Shown here piece by piece: positions 17,785-26,051 of a stretch of 64,000 nucleotides of DNA. The notes beneath the pieces are model-generated. The model made no database searches. It was given only the letters and a program-made list of their open reading frames with translations, and was not told the DNA's origin. The DNA is taken from positions 248,001 to 312,000 of the forward strand of contig NZ_JBHRSW010000014.1 of the NCBI RefSeq assembly GCF_042646125.1, in the 5' to 3' direction. The stretch's first letter is position 1; each line of letters begins with the position of its first letter. The position numbers and the translations under genes were made by a program. This stretch comes from Glaciecola flavus (GTDB lineage Bacteria; Pseudomonadota; Gammaproteobacteria; Enterobacterales; Alteromonadaceae).

Positions 17785-18152
17785 TGGCTTATTTGTTATT
17801 TGTATCAACCCATACGCCTTATCATACAAGCCATGCAAAGGATGCCTTGGAAGCCGCCTTGTCTGCCAGTAACGTCGGCCTCGAAATCCGCTTTGTGTTT
17901 TATGGCGACGGCGTATATCAATTGCTCGAAACACAATCTGGCGATACGATAGATCACAAGAGTTTACTTAAGCAACTGTCACTGATGCCGCTTTATGATA
18001 TCGAAAATATTTATATTGCGCTTGGTAATACAATCAATCCAGAGCAATACCAAAAGCTTGCAATTGACCTTGAAAGTTTGGGGCTAAGATCGCTCGAAGA
18101 TGATGGTTTTGCTGACTTGGTAAAAAATGCAAACAATGTTTTGGTGTTTTAA
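17784..18152 (+). CDS. tusC: Sulfurtransferase complex subunit TusC
   Basis: A 122-residue DsrF-like subunit of the TusBCD hexamer; E. coli TusC is 119 residues. The N-terminus 'LLFVSTHTPYHTSHAKDALE' and the 'EIRFVFYGDGVYQLL' strand match the family. Like other TusC proteins it is thought to be structural, with TusD carrying the reactive cysteine; I see no cysteine here. Both ends overlap the neighbouring tus genes by one base (TAATG). Confidence 0.93.
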   Translation: MAYLLFVSTHTPYHTSHAKDALEAALSASNVGLEIRFVFYGDGVYQLLETQSGDTIDHKSLLKQLSLMPLYDIENIYIALGNTINPEQYQKLAIDLESLGLRSLEDDGFADLVKNANNVLVF

Positions 18153-18454
18153 TGTTGATCCAACTATTAAAAAAAGATTACGCCGATTTATTTCCTCTGG
18201 CAGACAAGATATCTCAAATTATACTGCTACAAAATGGGGTGTATGCCTTACCTGCCTTGCTTGACGAGCGCAAATTGTCAAATACAGCTATCGGCATACT
18301 AGCATCCGACTGGGTGGTTAGTGGTTTACCTGACGACTTTGTTCAACAGAATAATGACACACCTGAGAGCAGCCGAAGTGCAATAAAACTGATTAGCGAA
18401 AACGAATGGGTAGAACTTTGTATAAAACACCGCCCTATTCTCACTTTTCAATGA
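18152..18454 (+). CDS. tusB: Sulfurtransferase complex subunit TusB
   Basis: A 100-residue DsrH-like subunit; E. coli TusB is 95. The middle 'QIILLQNGVYALPAL' segment is the family signature. It completes the TusBCD complex and closes the three-gene translationally coupled unit. A large inverted repeat follows 50 bases later, separating it from tusE. The C-terminal 'KLISENEWVELCIKHRP' resembles the usual TusB end. Confidence 0.9.
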   Translation: MLIQLLKKDYADLFPLADKISQIILLQNGVYALPALLDERKLSNTAIGILASDWVVSGLPDDFVQQNNDTPESSRSAIKLISENEWVELCIKHRPILTFQ

Positions 18455-18505
18455 TCGTTGATAATAGGCGTGTTCGTCCGATTGTTCTTCTGTTCATAAA
18501 AGTTA

Positions 18506-18643
18506 GGCGAAGCCATTCTGGGTTTCACTGTACTGGATAAAAACAAGGCCTAAAAGGCATGGATGCCTTTTTGGAGTCCCCATGGATGGGTTTATGACGA
18601 CTTTGTTTTTATCCAGTACAGTGAAACCCAGAATGGCTTCGCC
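18506..18643. repeat. Long palindromic repeat between tusB and tusE
   Basis: Perfect 41-bp arms (18506-18546 and 18603-18643) flank a 56-base loop that itself holds two small hairpins, AAAAGGC-ATGGAT-GCCTTTT and CCC-CATGGAT-GGG. The loop phrase GGAGTCCCCATGGATGGG, followed by a TTTATGACG-type phrase, is one I associate with dispersed palindromic repeats of Alteromonas and Shewanella relatives, though I cannot search it here. It is probably a non-autonomous element that inserted within the tus gene group. Confidence 0.85.
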
Positions 18644-18678
18644 AAGGCTGTAAATAACGACACAATAAGTAACAAACT

Positions 18679-19017
18679 ATGAATAATACCCTGCAAGTTA
18701 ATGAGAAAACGATTGAACTGGATCCCAAAGGTTACCTAGCCGATATAAACGACTGGAGCATGGATATTGCGCTCGCTTTTGCTGAACAAGAAGGTATTGA
18801 GATGTCGGATGAACATTGGGAGGTTGTACATTTTGTGAGGGATTTTTACACCCGCTACGAGACAAGTCCTGCAATCCGTGTACTGGTAAAAGCTATGAAA
18901 GAAAAATACGGTGAGGAAGTTGGCAATAGCCGCTACCTTCATCGTTTGTTCCCCGATGGTCCTGCAAAAATAGCGACGAAAATAGCGGGTTTACCAAAAC
19001 CCGCTAAATGCCTATAG
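18679..19017 (+). CDS. tusE: Sulfur carrier TusE (DsrC family)
   Basis: A 112-residue DsrC-family protein that accepts sulfur from TusD and passes it to MnmA-tRNA. The C-terminal arm 'LHRLFPDGPAKIATKIAG' then 'LPKPAKCL' carries the penultimate catalytic cysteine (C111). The second DsrC cysteine, 10 residues upstream, is absent (A or K there), which marks the TusE rather than the dissimilatory DsrC class. It is separated from tusDCB by a long palindromic repeat, so it may have its own promoter. Confidence 0.94.
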   Translation: MNNTLQVNEKTIELDPKGYLADINDWSMDIALAFAEQEGIEMSDEHWEVVHFVRDFYTRYETSPAIRVLVKAMKEKYGEEVGNSRYLHRLFPDGPAKIATKIAGLPKPAKCL

Positions 19018-19022
19018 ATCAG

Positions 19023-20312
19023 CTAGCTGATACGCTCTAGACCATTCATATAAGGTACAAGTGCAGCAGGTATTTCGATACTGCCATCGGCTTGTTGGTA
19101 GTTTTCCAATACCGCCACTAAGGTACGACCCACCGCTAAACCTGAGCCATTCAAAGTGTGCAACAGATCCGGTTTCTTCATATCAGGCTTTTTGTATCTT
19201 GCTTGCATACGTCTAGCCTGAAAATCCCACATGTTGGAACAGGAAGAAATTTCTCTATATGTATTTTGAGCCGGTAACCATACTTCCAAGTCGTAGGTCT
19301 TACAGGCACCAAATCCCATATCGCCGGTACAAAGGGTGACTTTTCGGTAGGGTAAGGCCAGTTTTTGTAGAATCGTTTCTGCGTGCCCAGTCAGGGACTC
19401 AAGTGCTTCCATAGAGTCTTCCGGTAACACCAGTTGCACCAGTTCAACTTTATCAAATTGATGCTGCCTGATTAATCCGCGTGTGTCACGCCCATAACTA
19501 CCGGCTTCACTTCGAAAACAAGGAGTATGTGCCGTCATTTTTATCGGCAGTTCTTTGGCGTTAAAAATACTGTTTCGGGCAATATTCGTCAAAGGCACTT
19601 CAGCAGTCGGGATTAAAGACAAACCTTGCCCTTCTTCTGTCGCTGGCTGTGTATGAAATAAGTCTTCGCCAAACTTGGGCAATTGTCCGGTGCCATAAAG
19701 ACTGTCCGCATTTACCAAATACGGGACATAGACTTCTTGATAACCATGTTCTTGTGTATGGCAATCCAGCATAAACTGCGCAAGTGCACGGTGTAATCTT
19801 GCTATCGCGCCATTCATTACGACAAAACGAGAACCCGTTAATTTAGCAGCTGTTTCAAAATCTAAACCATTGTTCAAGGATGCGGCGATATCGACATGGT
19901 CTTTTACATCAAAATCAAATGCTCTTGGCGTTCCCCATCTCAGAACTTCGACGTTATCGTTTTCATCAGCACCGTCAGGCACATCCTCATGAGGAATATT
20001 GGGCATTTCCGCATACATGGCGTCTAATGCTGCTTGAACGTCATCTAGCGCCTCTTTTGCTTCACTTAATTCCGTACTTAATTGGTCAACATGTGCTAGC
20101 AAAGGTTGAATATCTTCGCCCGCCGCTTTTGCCTTACCAATCGACTTAGAGCGCACATTGCGCTCATTTTGTAATTCCTGCGTTTTGACTTGTAAGGTTT
20201 TTCTTTGTTCTTCAAGCTTATTGTACGCGTCGATGTCTAGCACGTACCCGCGCGATTTAAGTTTTGCTGCGGTGTCTTCAATATTGTTTCGCAACAAGCG
20301 AGGATCTAACAT
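19023..20312 (-). CDS. serS: Seryl-tRNA synthetase
   Basis: A 429-residue class II synthetase (E. coli 430). The N-terminal coiled-coil arm lies at about residues 30-105 and contacts the long variable arm of tRNA-Ser. Class II motifs follow: motif 2 'TPCFRSEAGSYGRDTRGL' (about 260-280) and motif 3 'LNGSGLAVGRTLVAVLENYQ' (about 385-405). The stop is 5 bases from the convergent tusE stop. It is the last gene of the leftward lolA-rarA-crcB-serS run, as in E. coli. Confidence 0.97.
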   Translation of the reverse strand: MLDPRLLRNNIEDTAAKLKSRGYVLDIDAYNKLEEQRKTLQVKTQELQNERNVRSKSIGKAKAAGEDIQPLLAHVDQLSTELSEAKEALDDVQAALDAMYAEMPNIPHEDVPDGADENDNVEVLRWGTPRAFDFDVKDHVDIAASLNNGLDFETAAKLTGSRFVVMNGAIARLHRALAQFMLDCHTQEHGYQEVYVPYLVNADSLYGTGQLPKFGEDLFHTQPATEEGQGLSLIPTAEVPLTNIARNSIFNAKELPIKMTAHTPCFRSEAGSYGRDTRGLIRQHQFDKVELVQLVLPEDSMEALESLTGHAETILQKLALPYRKVTLCTGDMGFGACKTYDLEVWLPAQNTYREISSCSNMWDFQARRMQARYKKPDMKKPDLLHTLNGSGLAVGRTLVAVLENYQQADGSIEIPAALVPYMNGLERIS

Positions 20313-20320
20313 TACCTATT

Positions 20321-20701
20321 TCATCCTTTAGCTAAAATTAATGCGAGCCACACACTAGCTAAGCACAGGCTCAAATTTAAAATGATGTTCCCAAAAGCCT
20401 TAATCACATTTCCAGATTGCACTAACAATACAGTATCCAAAGAAAACGCAGAAAAGGTCGTTAAGGCGCCCAACATCCCTACCGTTAAAAATGCTTTTAA
20501 TAGCGGGTTCACTGCATCTTGTTGTTCAAACCAAGCGTATAGCAAGCCGATACAAAATGAACCCAATACATTGACCGCAAGAGTACCAAAAGGGAAGCCT
20601 TTACCCAACAGGTTTATGCTTGTTTGATTGACAAATAAACGAATACACGCGCCGATGGCTCCACCGCAGGCCACCGCGAGATATAGGGATAAAGTCTGCA
20701 C
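20321..20701 (-). CDS. crcB: Fluoride ion channel CrcB (Fluc)
   Basis: A 126-residue four-helix membrane protein that exports fluoride as an antiparallel dimer. Conserved segments are 'GGAIGACIRLFV', 'FPFGTLAVNVLGSFCIG' with the pore Asn, and 'GALTTFSAFSLDT' with the pore Phe residues. The GTG at 20701 overlaps the rarA stop by one base (TAGTG) and has GGAG upstream; it gives the usual length. An ATG 33 bases earlier would lie inside rarA. No fluoride riboswitch is evident, since the gene is coupled to rarA. Confidence 0.93.
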   Translation of the reverse strand: MQTLSLYLAVACGGAIGACIRLFVNQTSINLLGKGFPFGTLAVNVLGSFCIGLLYAWFEQQDAVNPLLKAFLTVGMLGALTTFSAFSLDTVLLVQSGNVIKAFGNIILNLSLCLASVWLALILAKG

Positions 20702-22020
20702 TAGGGGTTTTCTCCTTTTTGCTGCGCTTCCCACTCATCTCTTTCTTGCAAATATTTTATCTTTGCCGACAGTTGTTTTTCAAAACCTCTGTCACTGGGT
20801 GAATAAAACGCTGGCTTACCTAGCTTTTCAGGTAAATAGGAACAATTGGGCACGTATGCACCTTCGTAATTATGTGCATAAGCATAACCTTCACCATGCC
20901 CTGCTTGTTTAGCCAAGGCCGTTGGTGCGTTTCTCAAGTGCAAGGGTACGGCCTCATACGCGTATGTATTGGCGGCTTTTATTGCAGCCTTAAAAGCGTT
21001 GTATACGGCATTACTCTTTGGTGCCAAGGCAGAATAAACTACCGCTTGAGCGACGGCTCTCTCCCCTTCCGCCTGCCCCACGCGATGATATATATCCCAA
21101 GCATTCAAGCAAATATCCAAGGCTCTAGGATCGGCATTGCCAATATCTTCAGATGCGATCGCAAGTAAACGGCGACAGATGGGTACAATATCACTGTTGA
21201 CCTGCAGCAAGCGAGCAAACCAAAATAATCCGCCGTCAACGCTGCTGCCTCTTATCGATTTGTGAAAAGCAGAGAGTAAATCGTAATATTCATCCCCCCC
21301 AAAAGCGTAATTGGCAATCCGTTCCCCTGCGACCTGATAGACCTTTTCTGCCGAGATATTTAAGCTCTTACCTTGTTCATTGCCTGAAACAAGCACCTCT
21401 AAGGTCGTCAATAAGCGACGAGCATCCCCCTTTGCGATGTCTAAGAAAGCATTTTCTGTGTTCTTCGGCAGTGCATCTTCAAGCTCAGATGCAGCTTGTA
21501 TTAAACCGAGTGTCAACATAGCCTTTGTCAACAATGTCCTAAGCTCGTCGTCGTTGAGTTTTTCCAGCGTAAACACGCGCATTCTGGAGAGCAATGCATT
21601 GTTTATTGAGAACGCAGGATTTTCTGTTGTCGCGCCAATTAACACGATATTGCCCGATTCAACATAAGGTAGCAGTGCGTCCTGTTGGCTTTTGTTAAAG
21701 CGATGAATTTCGTCAACAAAAACTAATGCCGACTCAGGTAACAGCGTATTACTTGCGGCGTCACCTATTTGTTTTATGTCTTTAACACCCGCAGTAATCG
21801 CCGATAGAAAATGCATTGAAAGCTGGGTTTCTTCAGCAATAACATGGGCAAGCGAGGTTTTCCCACAACCAGGTGGTCCCCAAAAAATCATCGAGGGAAG
21901 CTGCTTGTTGATAATTAATGGGGTTAACACCCCACCATCACCCAGTAGATGAGATTGTCCAACGTAGTCGCTTAAACGTTTGGGGCGAAGTAAATTTGCG
22001 AGTGGATTGGTTCGAGACAC
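20701..22020 (-). CDS. rarA: Replication-associated recombination protein A
   Basis: A 439-residue AAA+ ATPase (MgsA/RarA), related to clamp loaders and involved in rescue of stalled forks. Walker A is 'GPPGCGKTSLAH' (about residue 49) and Walker B 'LVFVDEIHRFN' (about residue 101). The 'GATTENPAFSINNALLSR' sensor region is typical. A C-terminal tetramerisation domain follows. Length matches E. coli RarA (447). The lolA-rarA-serS order is the E. coli order. Confidence 0.96.
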   Translation of the reverse strand: MSRTNPLANLLRPKRLSDYVGQSHLLGDGGVLTPLIINKQLPSMIFWGPPGCGKTSLAHVIAEETQLSMHFLSAITAGVKDIKQIGDAASNTLLPESALVFVDEIHRFNKSQQDALLPYVESGNIVLIGATTENPAFSINNALLSRMRVFTLEKLNDDELRTLLTKAMLTLGLIQAASELEDALPKNTENAFLDIAKGDARRLLTTLEVLVSGNEQGKSLNISAEKVYQVAGERIANYAFGGDEYYDLLSAFHKSIRGSSVDGGLFWFARLLQVNSDIVPICRRLLAIASEDIGNADPRALDICLNAWDIYHRVGQAEGERAVAQAVVYSALAPKSNAVYNAFKAAIKAANTYAYEAVPLHLRNAPTALAKQAGHGEGYAYAHNYEGAYVPNCSYLPEKLGKPAFYSPSDRGFEKQLSAKIKYLQERDEWEAQQKGENP

Positions 22021-22098
22021 TGTTAATTACGCCAAAAACTGGATAATACGCAAACGCACAATAAAGTAGTGAGAGGGACTAAACAGAGTAAAAACCAT

Positions 22099-22755
22099 TT
22101 ATCGCTGGTCATCCACTTCATAGCTTTCGGGAATGTCTACGCTAAAAAGATTTAGTTCCAATACTGGATTTTGTCTAATATTGGAAAACACGATGGCGTT
22201 AGTCTGTTGTTGCGCGTCTACAGAACTAAGTGAGACAAGTTTTTCTCCCTCAAACTGCAAAGAGACGCGGACTATGTTTGCGTTTTCGTCCAATGATTGT
22301 ACATCGTATGTATTGTCTTTAAAACTTACGCGAACCTTGTCCCACACATCGTCTTTGTCGCTTATAAGCAAAGACAAGGGATTGTTTTGGACTAATTCGC
22401 TTTGATTAAGAATGGTCACCTGTTCAACAAAGGTATCAATGTTGTAAACATGTTCTCCGTCAGCCACAAGCAGTGATTCGTCGGGGCTGATCACTTCCCA
22501 TCTTAGTTTACTCGGTTTACCAATCGCTATATTACCCCTCGAGGTGAGTAATAGTTCTTGCTGTGCATCCTTTATTTGTTGCTCAAATTGGGCTTGATAA
22601 CTGTTAATTTGTCGGAGTTTACCGCGCAGATTTTCCGTCGCTGACATCTCTGATACTTGTGCGTTGCTGGGGCTAGCAAAAAATAAATTTATTGCTATAC
22701 CGCATACAGTTAGCACAGAGTAAGCACGATTTATTGGCATCTTGTTTTGTTTCAT
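22099..22755 (-). CDS. lolA: Outer-membrane lipoprotein carrier LolA
   Basis: A 218-residue periplasmic chaperone that carries lipoproteins from LolCDE to LolB. The signal peptide covers about residues 1-33 ('FFASPSNAQ' at the cleavage site). The mature part has 'LRQINSYQAQFEQQI' and 'GKPSKLRWEVISPDESLLVADG', which are strong LolA marks. E. coli LolA is 204 residues. The likely ribosome site is the last copy of an AAGGA-containing heptamer array shared with the end of ftsK, 10 bases before the ATG. An ATG 15 bases downstream is possible. Confidence 0.94.
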   Translation of the reverse strand: MKQNKMPINRAYSVLTVCGIAINLFFASPSNAQVSEMSATENLRGKLRQINSYQAQFEQQIKDAQQELLLTSRGNIAIGKPSKLRWEVISPDESLLVADGEHVYNIDTFVEQVTILNQSELVQNNPLSLLISDKDDVWDKVRVSFKDNTYDVQSLDENANIVRVSLQFEGEKLVSLSSVDAQQQTNAIVFSNIRQNPVLELNLFSVDIPESYEVDDQR

Positions 22756-22765
22756 CAGTATGTAA

Positions 22766-22807
22766 TCCTTAGTCCTTAGTCCTTAGTCCTTAGTCCTTAG
22801 TCCTTAG
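22766..22807 (-). repeat. Six tandem copies of the heptamer CTAAGGA
   Basis: Six exact copies of a 7-base unit (leftward CTAAGGA, forward TCCTTAG). The copy nearest ftsK encodes its last codons, and the array supplies the ftsK stop. Each unit contains the Shine-Dalgarno core AAGGA and a TAA; the copy nearest lolA lies 10 bases from its ATG. Because 7 is not a multiple of 3, stops occur in every frame. Confidence 0.95.
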
Positions 22808-25280
22808 GCGGTGGTGGTGGCGCGAGCACTTCTCTATTGCCATTATGGCCTGCAGAACTTATGACGCCGTCAATTTCCATTTGTTCCACTATCCTAGCGG
22901 CGCGGTTGTAACCGATTCTAAATTTTCGTTGTACCGAGGATACCGAGACTTTGCGACTCTGGGTAACGAATTGCACCGCTTCATCATAAAACGCATCATA
23001 CTCTTGCTCTGCATTTTCTGCTTGTTCACCCGGCAATAACACTTCACCGCTTGATTCTCCACTGAGGATCTCATCGATGTAATCCGGTTCGCCCCTAGCT
23101 TTCCAGTCTGCGACTACCGCATGTACCTCGTGATCGTCAACAAACGCGCCATGGACGCGCGTAGTAATACTCGTACCGGGCGGGTTGTACAACATGTCTC
23201 CCATTCCCAACAACGACTCCGCGCCTTGCTGATCAAGGATGGTGCGTGAGTCTATTTTACTGGATACTTGAAAAGCAATACGAGTAGGAATATTGGCTTT
23301 TATCAAACCAGTGATCACATCAACAGACGGACGCTGGGTTGCCAATATCAAATGGATACCCGCTGCCCTTGCCTTTTGTGCGATTCGCGCAATAAGCTCT
23401 TCAACCTTTTTACCGACAATCATCATCATGTCAGCAAATTCGTCTACAATCACTACGATAGAAGGTAATTTTTCTAATTCAGGGGGCGACTCATCCATAC
23501 TTTGCTCTGGTTGCCAGAGTGGATCGAGTATCGGAGTACCTGCAGCAGCCGCATCGGCAATCTTTTTATTGAACCCTTTTAAATTTCTAACACCCAGTGC
23601 AGACATTAAGCGATAGCGTCGCTCCATCTCACCTACACACCACCTCAGTGCATTTGAGGCCTCTTTCATATCGGTGACAACTTCTGCTAGTAGATGAGGG
23701 ATGCCTTCGTAAACTGAAAGCTCTAGCATTTTTGGATCAATCATGATCAAGCGCACGTCTTCTGGCGTCGACTTATAAAGTAAACTCAAAATCATGACGT
23801 TGACGCCTACTGACTTGCCTGAACCAGTAGTACCTGCAACCAACAAGTGCGGCATACGCGCTAAGTCCACTACAACTGGTTTACCCGAGATATCTGCACC
23901 TAGCACCATGGTGAGCGGTGAACTACTCGATTGAAACTCTTTACATTCAATCACTTCGCTTAGGCGTACCATTTCACGGTGCTTATTGGGCAACTCTAAA
24001 CCTATTACAGATTTACCCGGAATGACTTCAACCACGCGAACAGATATTGCTGACATGGCGCGTGCCAAATCTTTTGCTAAGCCAGTTATTTTGCTCACTT
24101 TTATACCCGGTGCTAAATCGAGTTCAAATCGCGTGATGACGGGGCCAGGTAGAACATCGACAACTTGCGCCTGAATGTTAAAGTCGAGTAATTTTGCTTC
24201 GAGTAAGCGAGATATTTGTTCCAACTCTTCTGGTGTAATTGGATTTTGTTTTTTGTCTGCTCGTTCAAGCAAAGCAAATGACGGCATCGGTTCTAAAGGT
24301 AGCTGGGCTTTAGCTTGCAATGGCGCTGTGTTTTCACTCGTGGTATTCTTCGTCACATGCGCCGCTTTATGATAAGCGCCCTTCTCTGATTTGTTTAAGG
24401 CTGCTTCATGTTCATCGGCCTGCGTGTGTATTCCGTCGTCCAAATCTCCATCTTCGCCCAGGGGTGACTGTCGGGCAAATATCTGGTCAATTTTATCTTC
24501 CTGTTCTGCCGTAAATGGTGCGTTGGCAAACACCTCATCGGGGATCGTGAAAGCAGGCTCTTGTTTTTCTGCCACGGTATTGGCGGGAGGCTCTGGTCTG
24601 AGGCTCGTTATTTTGACTTGAAGATTAGGTGCTTTATCATCTTGCGAGTTATTCTCTATGCGCTTTTTTGGAGAAGGTAGAGACAATTTTTTCATTTCTT
24701 GAGGTAAACGGATGACCTTGTCGCCTAGCCAAAACACCAGTGCGCCTACCCCATCAATAATTCTCATCCACGAAATCCCTGTCGCCAAGGTGAACCCAGT
24801 ACAAAAGAAACACAGCAATAAGAGCACTGAACCGACAAAGTTGAAGTGCGGCATCAGTGCACTGCTGATAAGATCGCCCATTGCGCCGCCAGCAGAGACA
24901 GAGTGAAAGTCATTAAAATTAATACTGGCAATGCCCGTAAAACCAAAAATCAGCAGCAATATACCAATCAAGCGCAAAGAAATAGTAAGGTAGTCTAGTT
25001 CAACCAGACTCCTTATATGTAAAAACATATACCAACTGACAAAGGCCAAGGCAAAGGGTGCTAGATAGGCGGTAACACCAAAAGTAAAGAGCAGTATATC
25101 GGCAAAGTAAGCCCCCACCGCCCCCATCATGTTACTCACTTCGGATTCAAAGCCAGCCTGGCTCCAGCCAGGATCACTGGGATGGAAGGTTGCTAGGGCA
25201 ATAAGTAAGAAAAATGCAAAGGCACAAGAAGATATCATTCCTACTTCTAACAGCCTTTGAACCCCTGATAATCTTGGCAT
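22797..25280 (-). CDS. ftsK: DNA translocase FtsK
   Basis: An 827-residue septal DNA pump that drives chromosome dimer resolution. Four N-terminal transmembrane segments (about residues 15-185) anchor it, a fairly short hydrophilic linker follows (about 190-330, much shorter than in the 1329-residue E. coli protein), then the RecA-like motor with Walker A 'VAGTTGSGKSVGVN' and Walker B 'IVVIVDEFADMMM'. The C-terminal gamma winged helix (about 755-815, 'SVSSVQRKFRIGYNRAARI') reads KOPS sites. The protein ends in Pro-Pro-Lys-Asp, the last residues being encoded within a heptamer repeat. Confidence 0.97.
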   Translation of the reverse strand: MPRLSGVQRLLEVGMISSCAFAFFLLIALATFHPSDPGWSQAGFESEVSNMMGAVGAYFADILLFTFGVTAYLAPFALAFVSWYMFLHIRSLVELDYLTISLRLIGILLLIFGFTGIASINFNDFHSVSAGGAMGDLISSALMPHFNFVGSVLLLLCFFCTGFTLATGISWMRIIDGVGALVFWLGDKVIRLPQEMKKLSLPSPKKRIENNSQDDKAPNLQVKITSLRPEPPANTVAEKQEPAFTIPDEVFANAPFTAEQEDKIDQIFARQSPLGEDGDLDDGIHTQADEHEAALNKSEKGAYHKAAHVTKNTTSENTAPLQAKAQLPLEPMPSFALLERADKKQNPITPEELEQISRLLEAKLLDFNIQAQVVDVLPGPVITRFELDLAPGIKVSKITGLAKDLARAMSAISVRVVEVIPGKSVIGLELPNKHREMVRLSEVIECKEFQSSSSPLTMVLGADISGKPVVVDLARMPHLLVAGTTGSGKSVGVNVMILSLLYKSTPEDVRLIMIDPKMLELSVYEGIPHLLAEVVTDMKEASNALRWCVGEMERRYRLMSALGVRNLKGFNKKIADAAAAGTPILDPLWQPEQSMDESPPELEKLPSIVVIVDEFADMMMIVGKKVEELIARIAQKARAAGIHLILATQRPSVDVITGLIKANIPTRIAFQVSSKIDSRTILDQQGAESLLGMGDMLYNPPGTSITTRVHGAFVDDHEVHAVVADWKARGEPDYIDEILSGESSGEVLLPGEQAENAEQEYDAFYDEAVQFVTQSRKVSVSSVQRKFRIGYNRAARIVEQMEIDGVISSAGHNGNREVLAPPPPPKD

Positions 25281-25366
25281 AGTTTGTTTTTGTCTCTTTT
25301 ATTACTTAGGGTTTGTTTAACGCAAGGTGTAGATTACCACAGTATTTTCAAATACTCATGTTAGCG

Positions 25367-25855
25367 CTATGATTTCATACTGATTTTTATATTTGTACTC
25401 TGTTTTACTTCTTCCATCACAACATAGGTGCGTGATTCACTTACGCCTGGTAAACGAAGTAAAATATCTCCCAATAAGTTTCGATAGTTTGCCATGTCAG
25501 CCACACGTGTTTTCAGCAGAAAATCAAAATTTCCTGAAACCAAATGGCATTCCTGTATGTCATCGTGTTCCTGAACGGCGGCTGAAAATTCGGCAAAAAT
25601 GTCGGGCGACGTTTTCGTTAGGGTGATTTCTACAAATACTAACATGGCGGCACCCAGTTTTTCAGGATTTACCCTTGCGTAGTATCCTTCAATGTAGCCC
25701 TGCGCTTCTAAGCGCCTTACTCGTTCCAAACACGGGCTTGCGCTCAACCCAACTTGCTTTGCTAAGTCGACATTAGAAATCCGTCCATTTTTTTGCAAAG
25801 CATCGAGTATTTTTCGGTCTAAACGATCAATGTGTTTTGGCGTATTGACTAGCAT
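25367..25855 (-). CDS. lrp: Leucine-responsive regulatory protein
   Basis: A 162-residue Lrp/AsnC regulator. The N-terminal helix-turn-helix ('LDRKILDALQKNGRISNVDL', then 'GLSASPCLERVRRLE') binds DNA and the C-terminal RAM domain binds amino acids and builds octamers. The length and 'GYYARVNPEKLG' region match global Lrp (E. coli 164) rather than small AsnC paralogs. It is adjacent to ftsK, as in E. coli, and divergent from alanine dehydrogenase, a natural Lrp target; the 196-base gap between them is AT-rich as Lrp sites are. Confidence 0.93.
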   Translation of the reverse strand: MLVNTPKHIDRLDRKILDALQKNGRISNVDLAKQVGLSASPCLERVRRLEAQGYIEGYYARVNPEKLGAAMLVFVEITLTKTSPDIFAEFSAAVQEHDDIQECHLVSGNFDFLLKTRVADMANYRNLLGDILLRLPGVSESRTYVVMEEVKQSTNIKISMKS

Positions 25856-26051
25856 ATATAATTCTTATTAAATCCATTAATGCCAAATTTTATTCTATAT
25901 TTTTACTTATTTCAAAATTTAAATTTTAGTTTTTTGGGGTAGCATAGTTTTATGTTGTTTTTGAGTAATTGCAGATTTACATGCTCTCATTGGCAACTAC
26001 AGGAAGTGGATATATTCCCAAAAGCAGACCCTAAACCCAAGAGAAAATATA

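Noticed and set aside
22766..22807. Possible CRISPR or site-specific recombination array.
   Set aside because: Units are 7 bases with no spacers; it is a simple tandem repeat.
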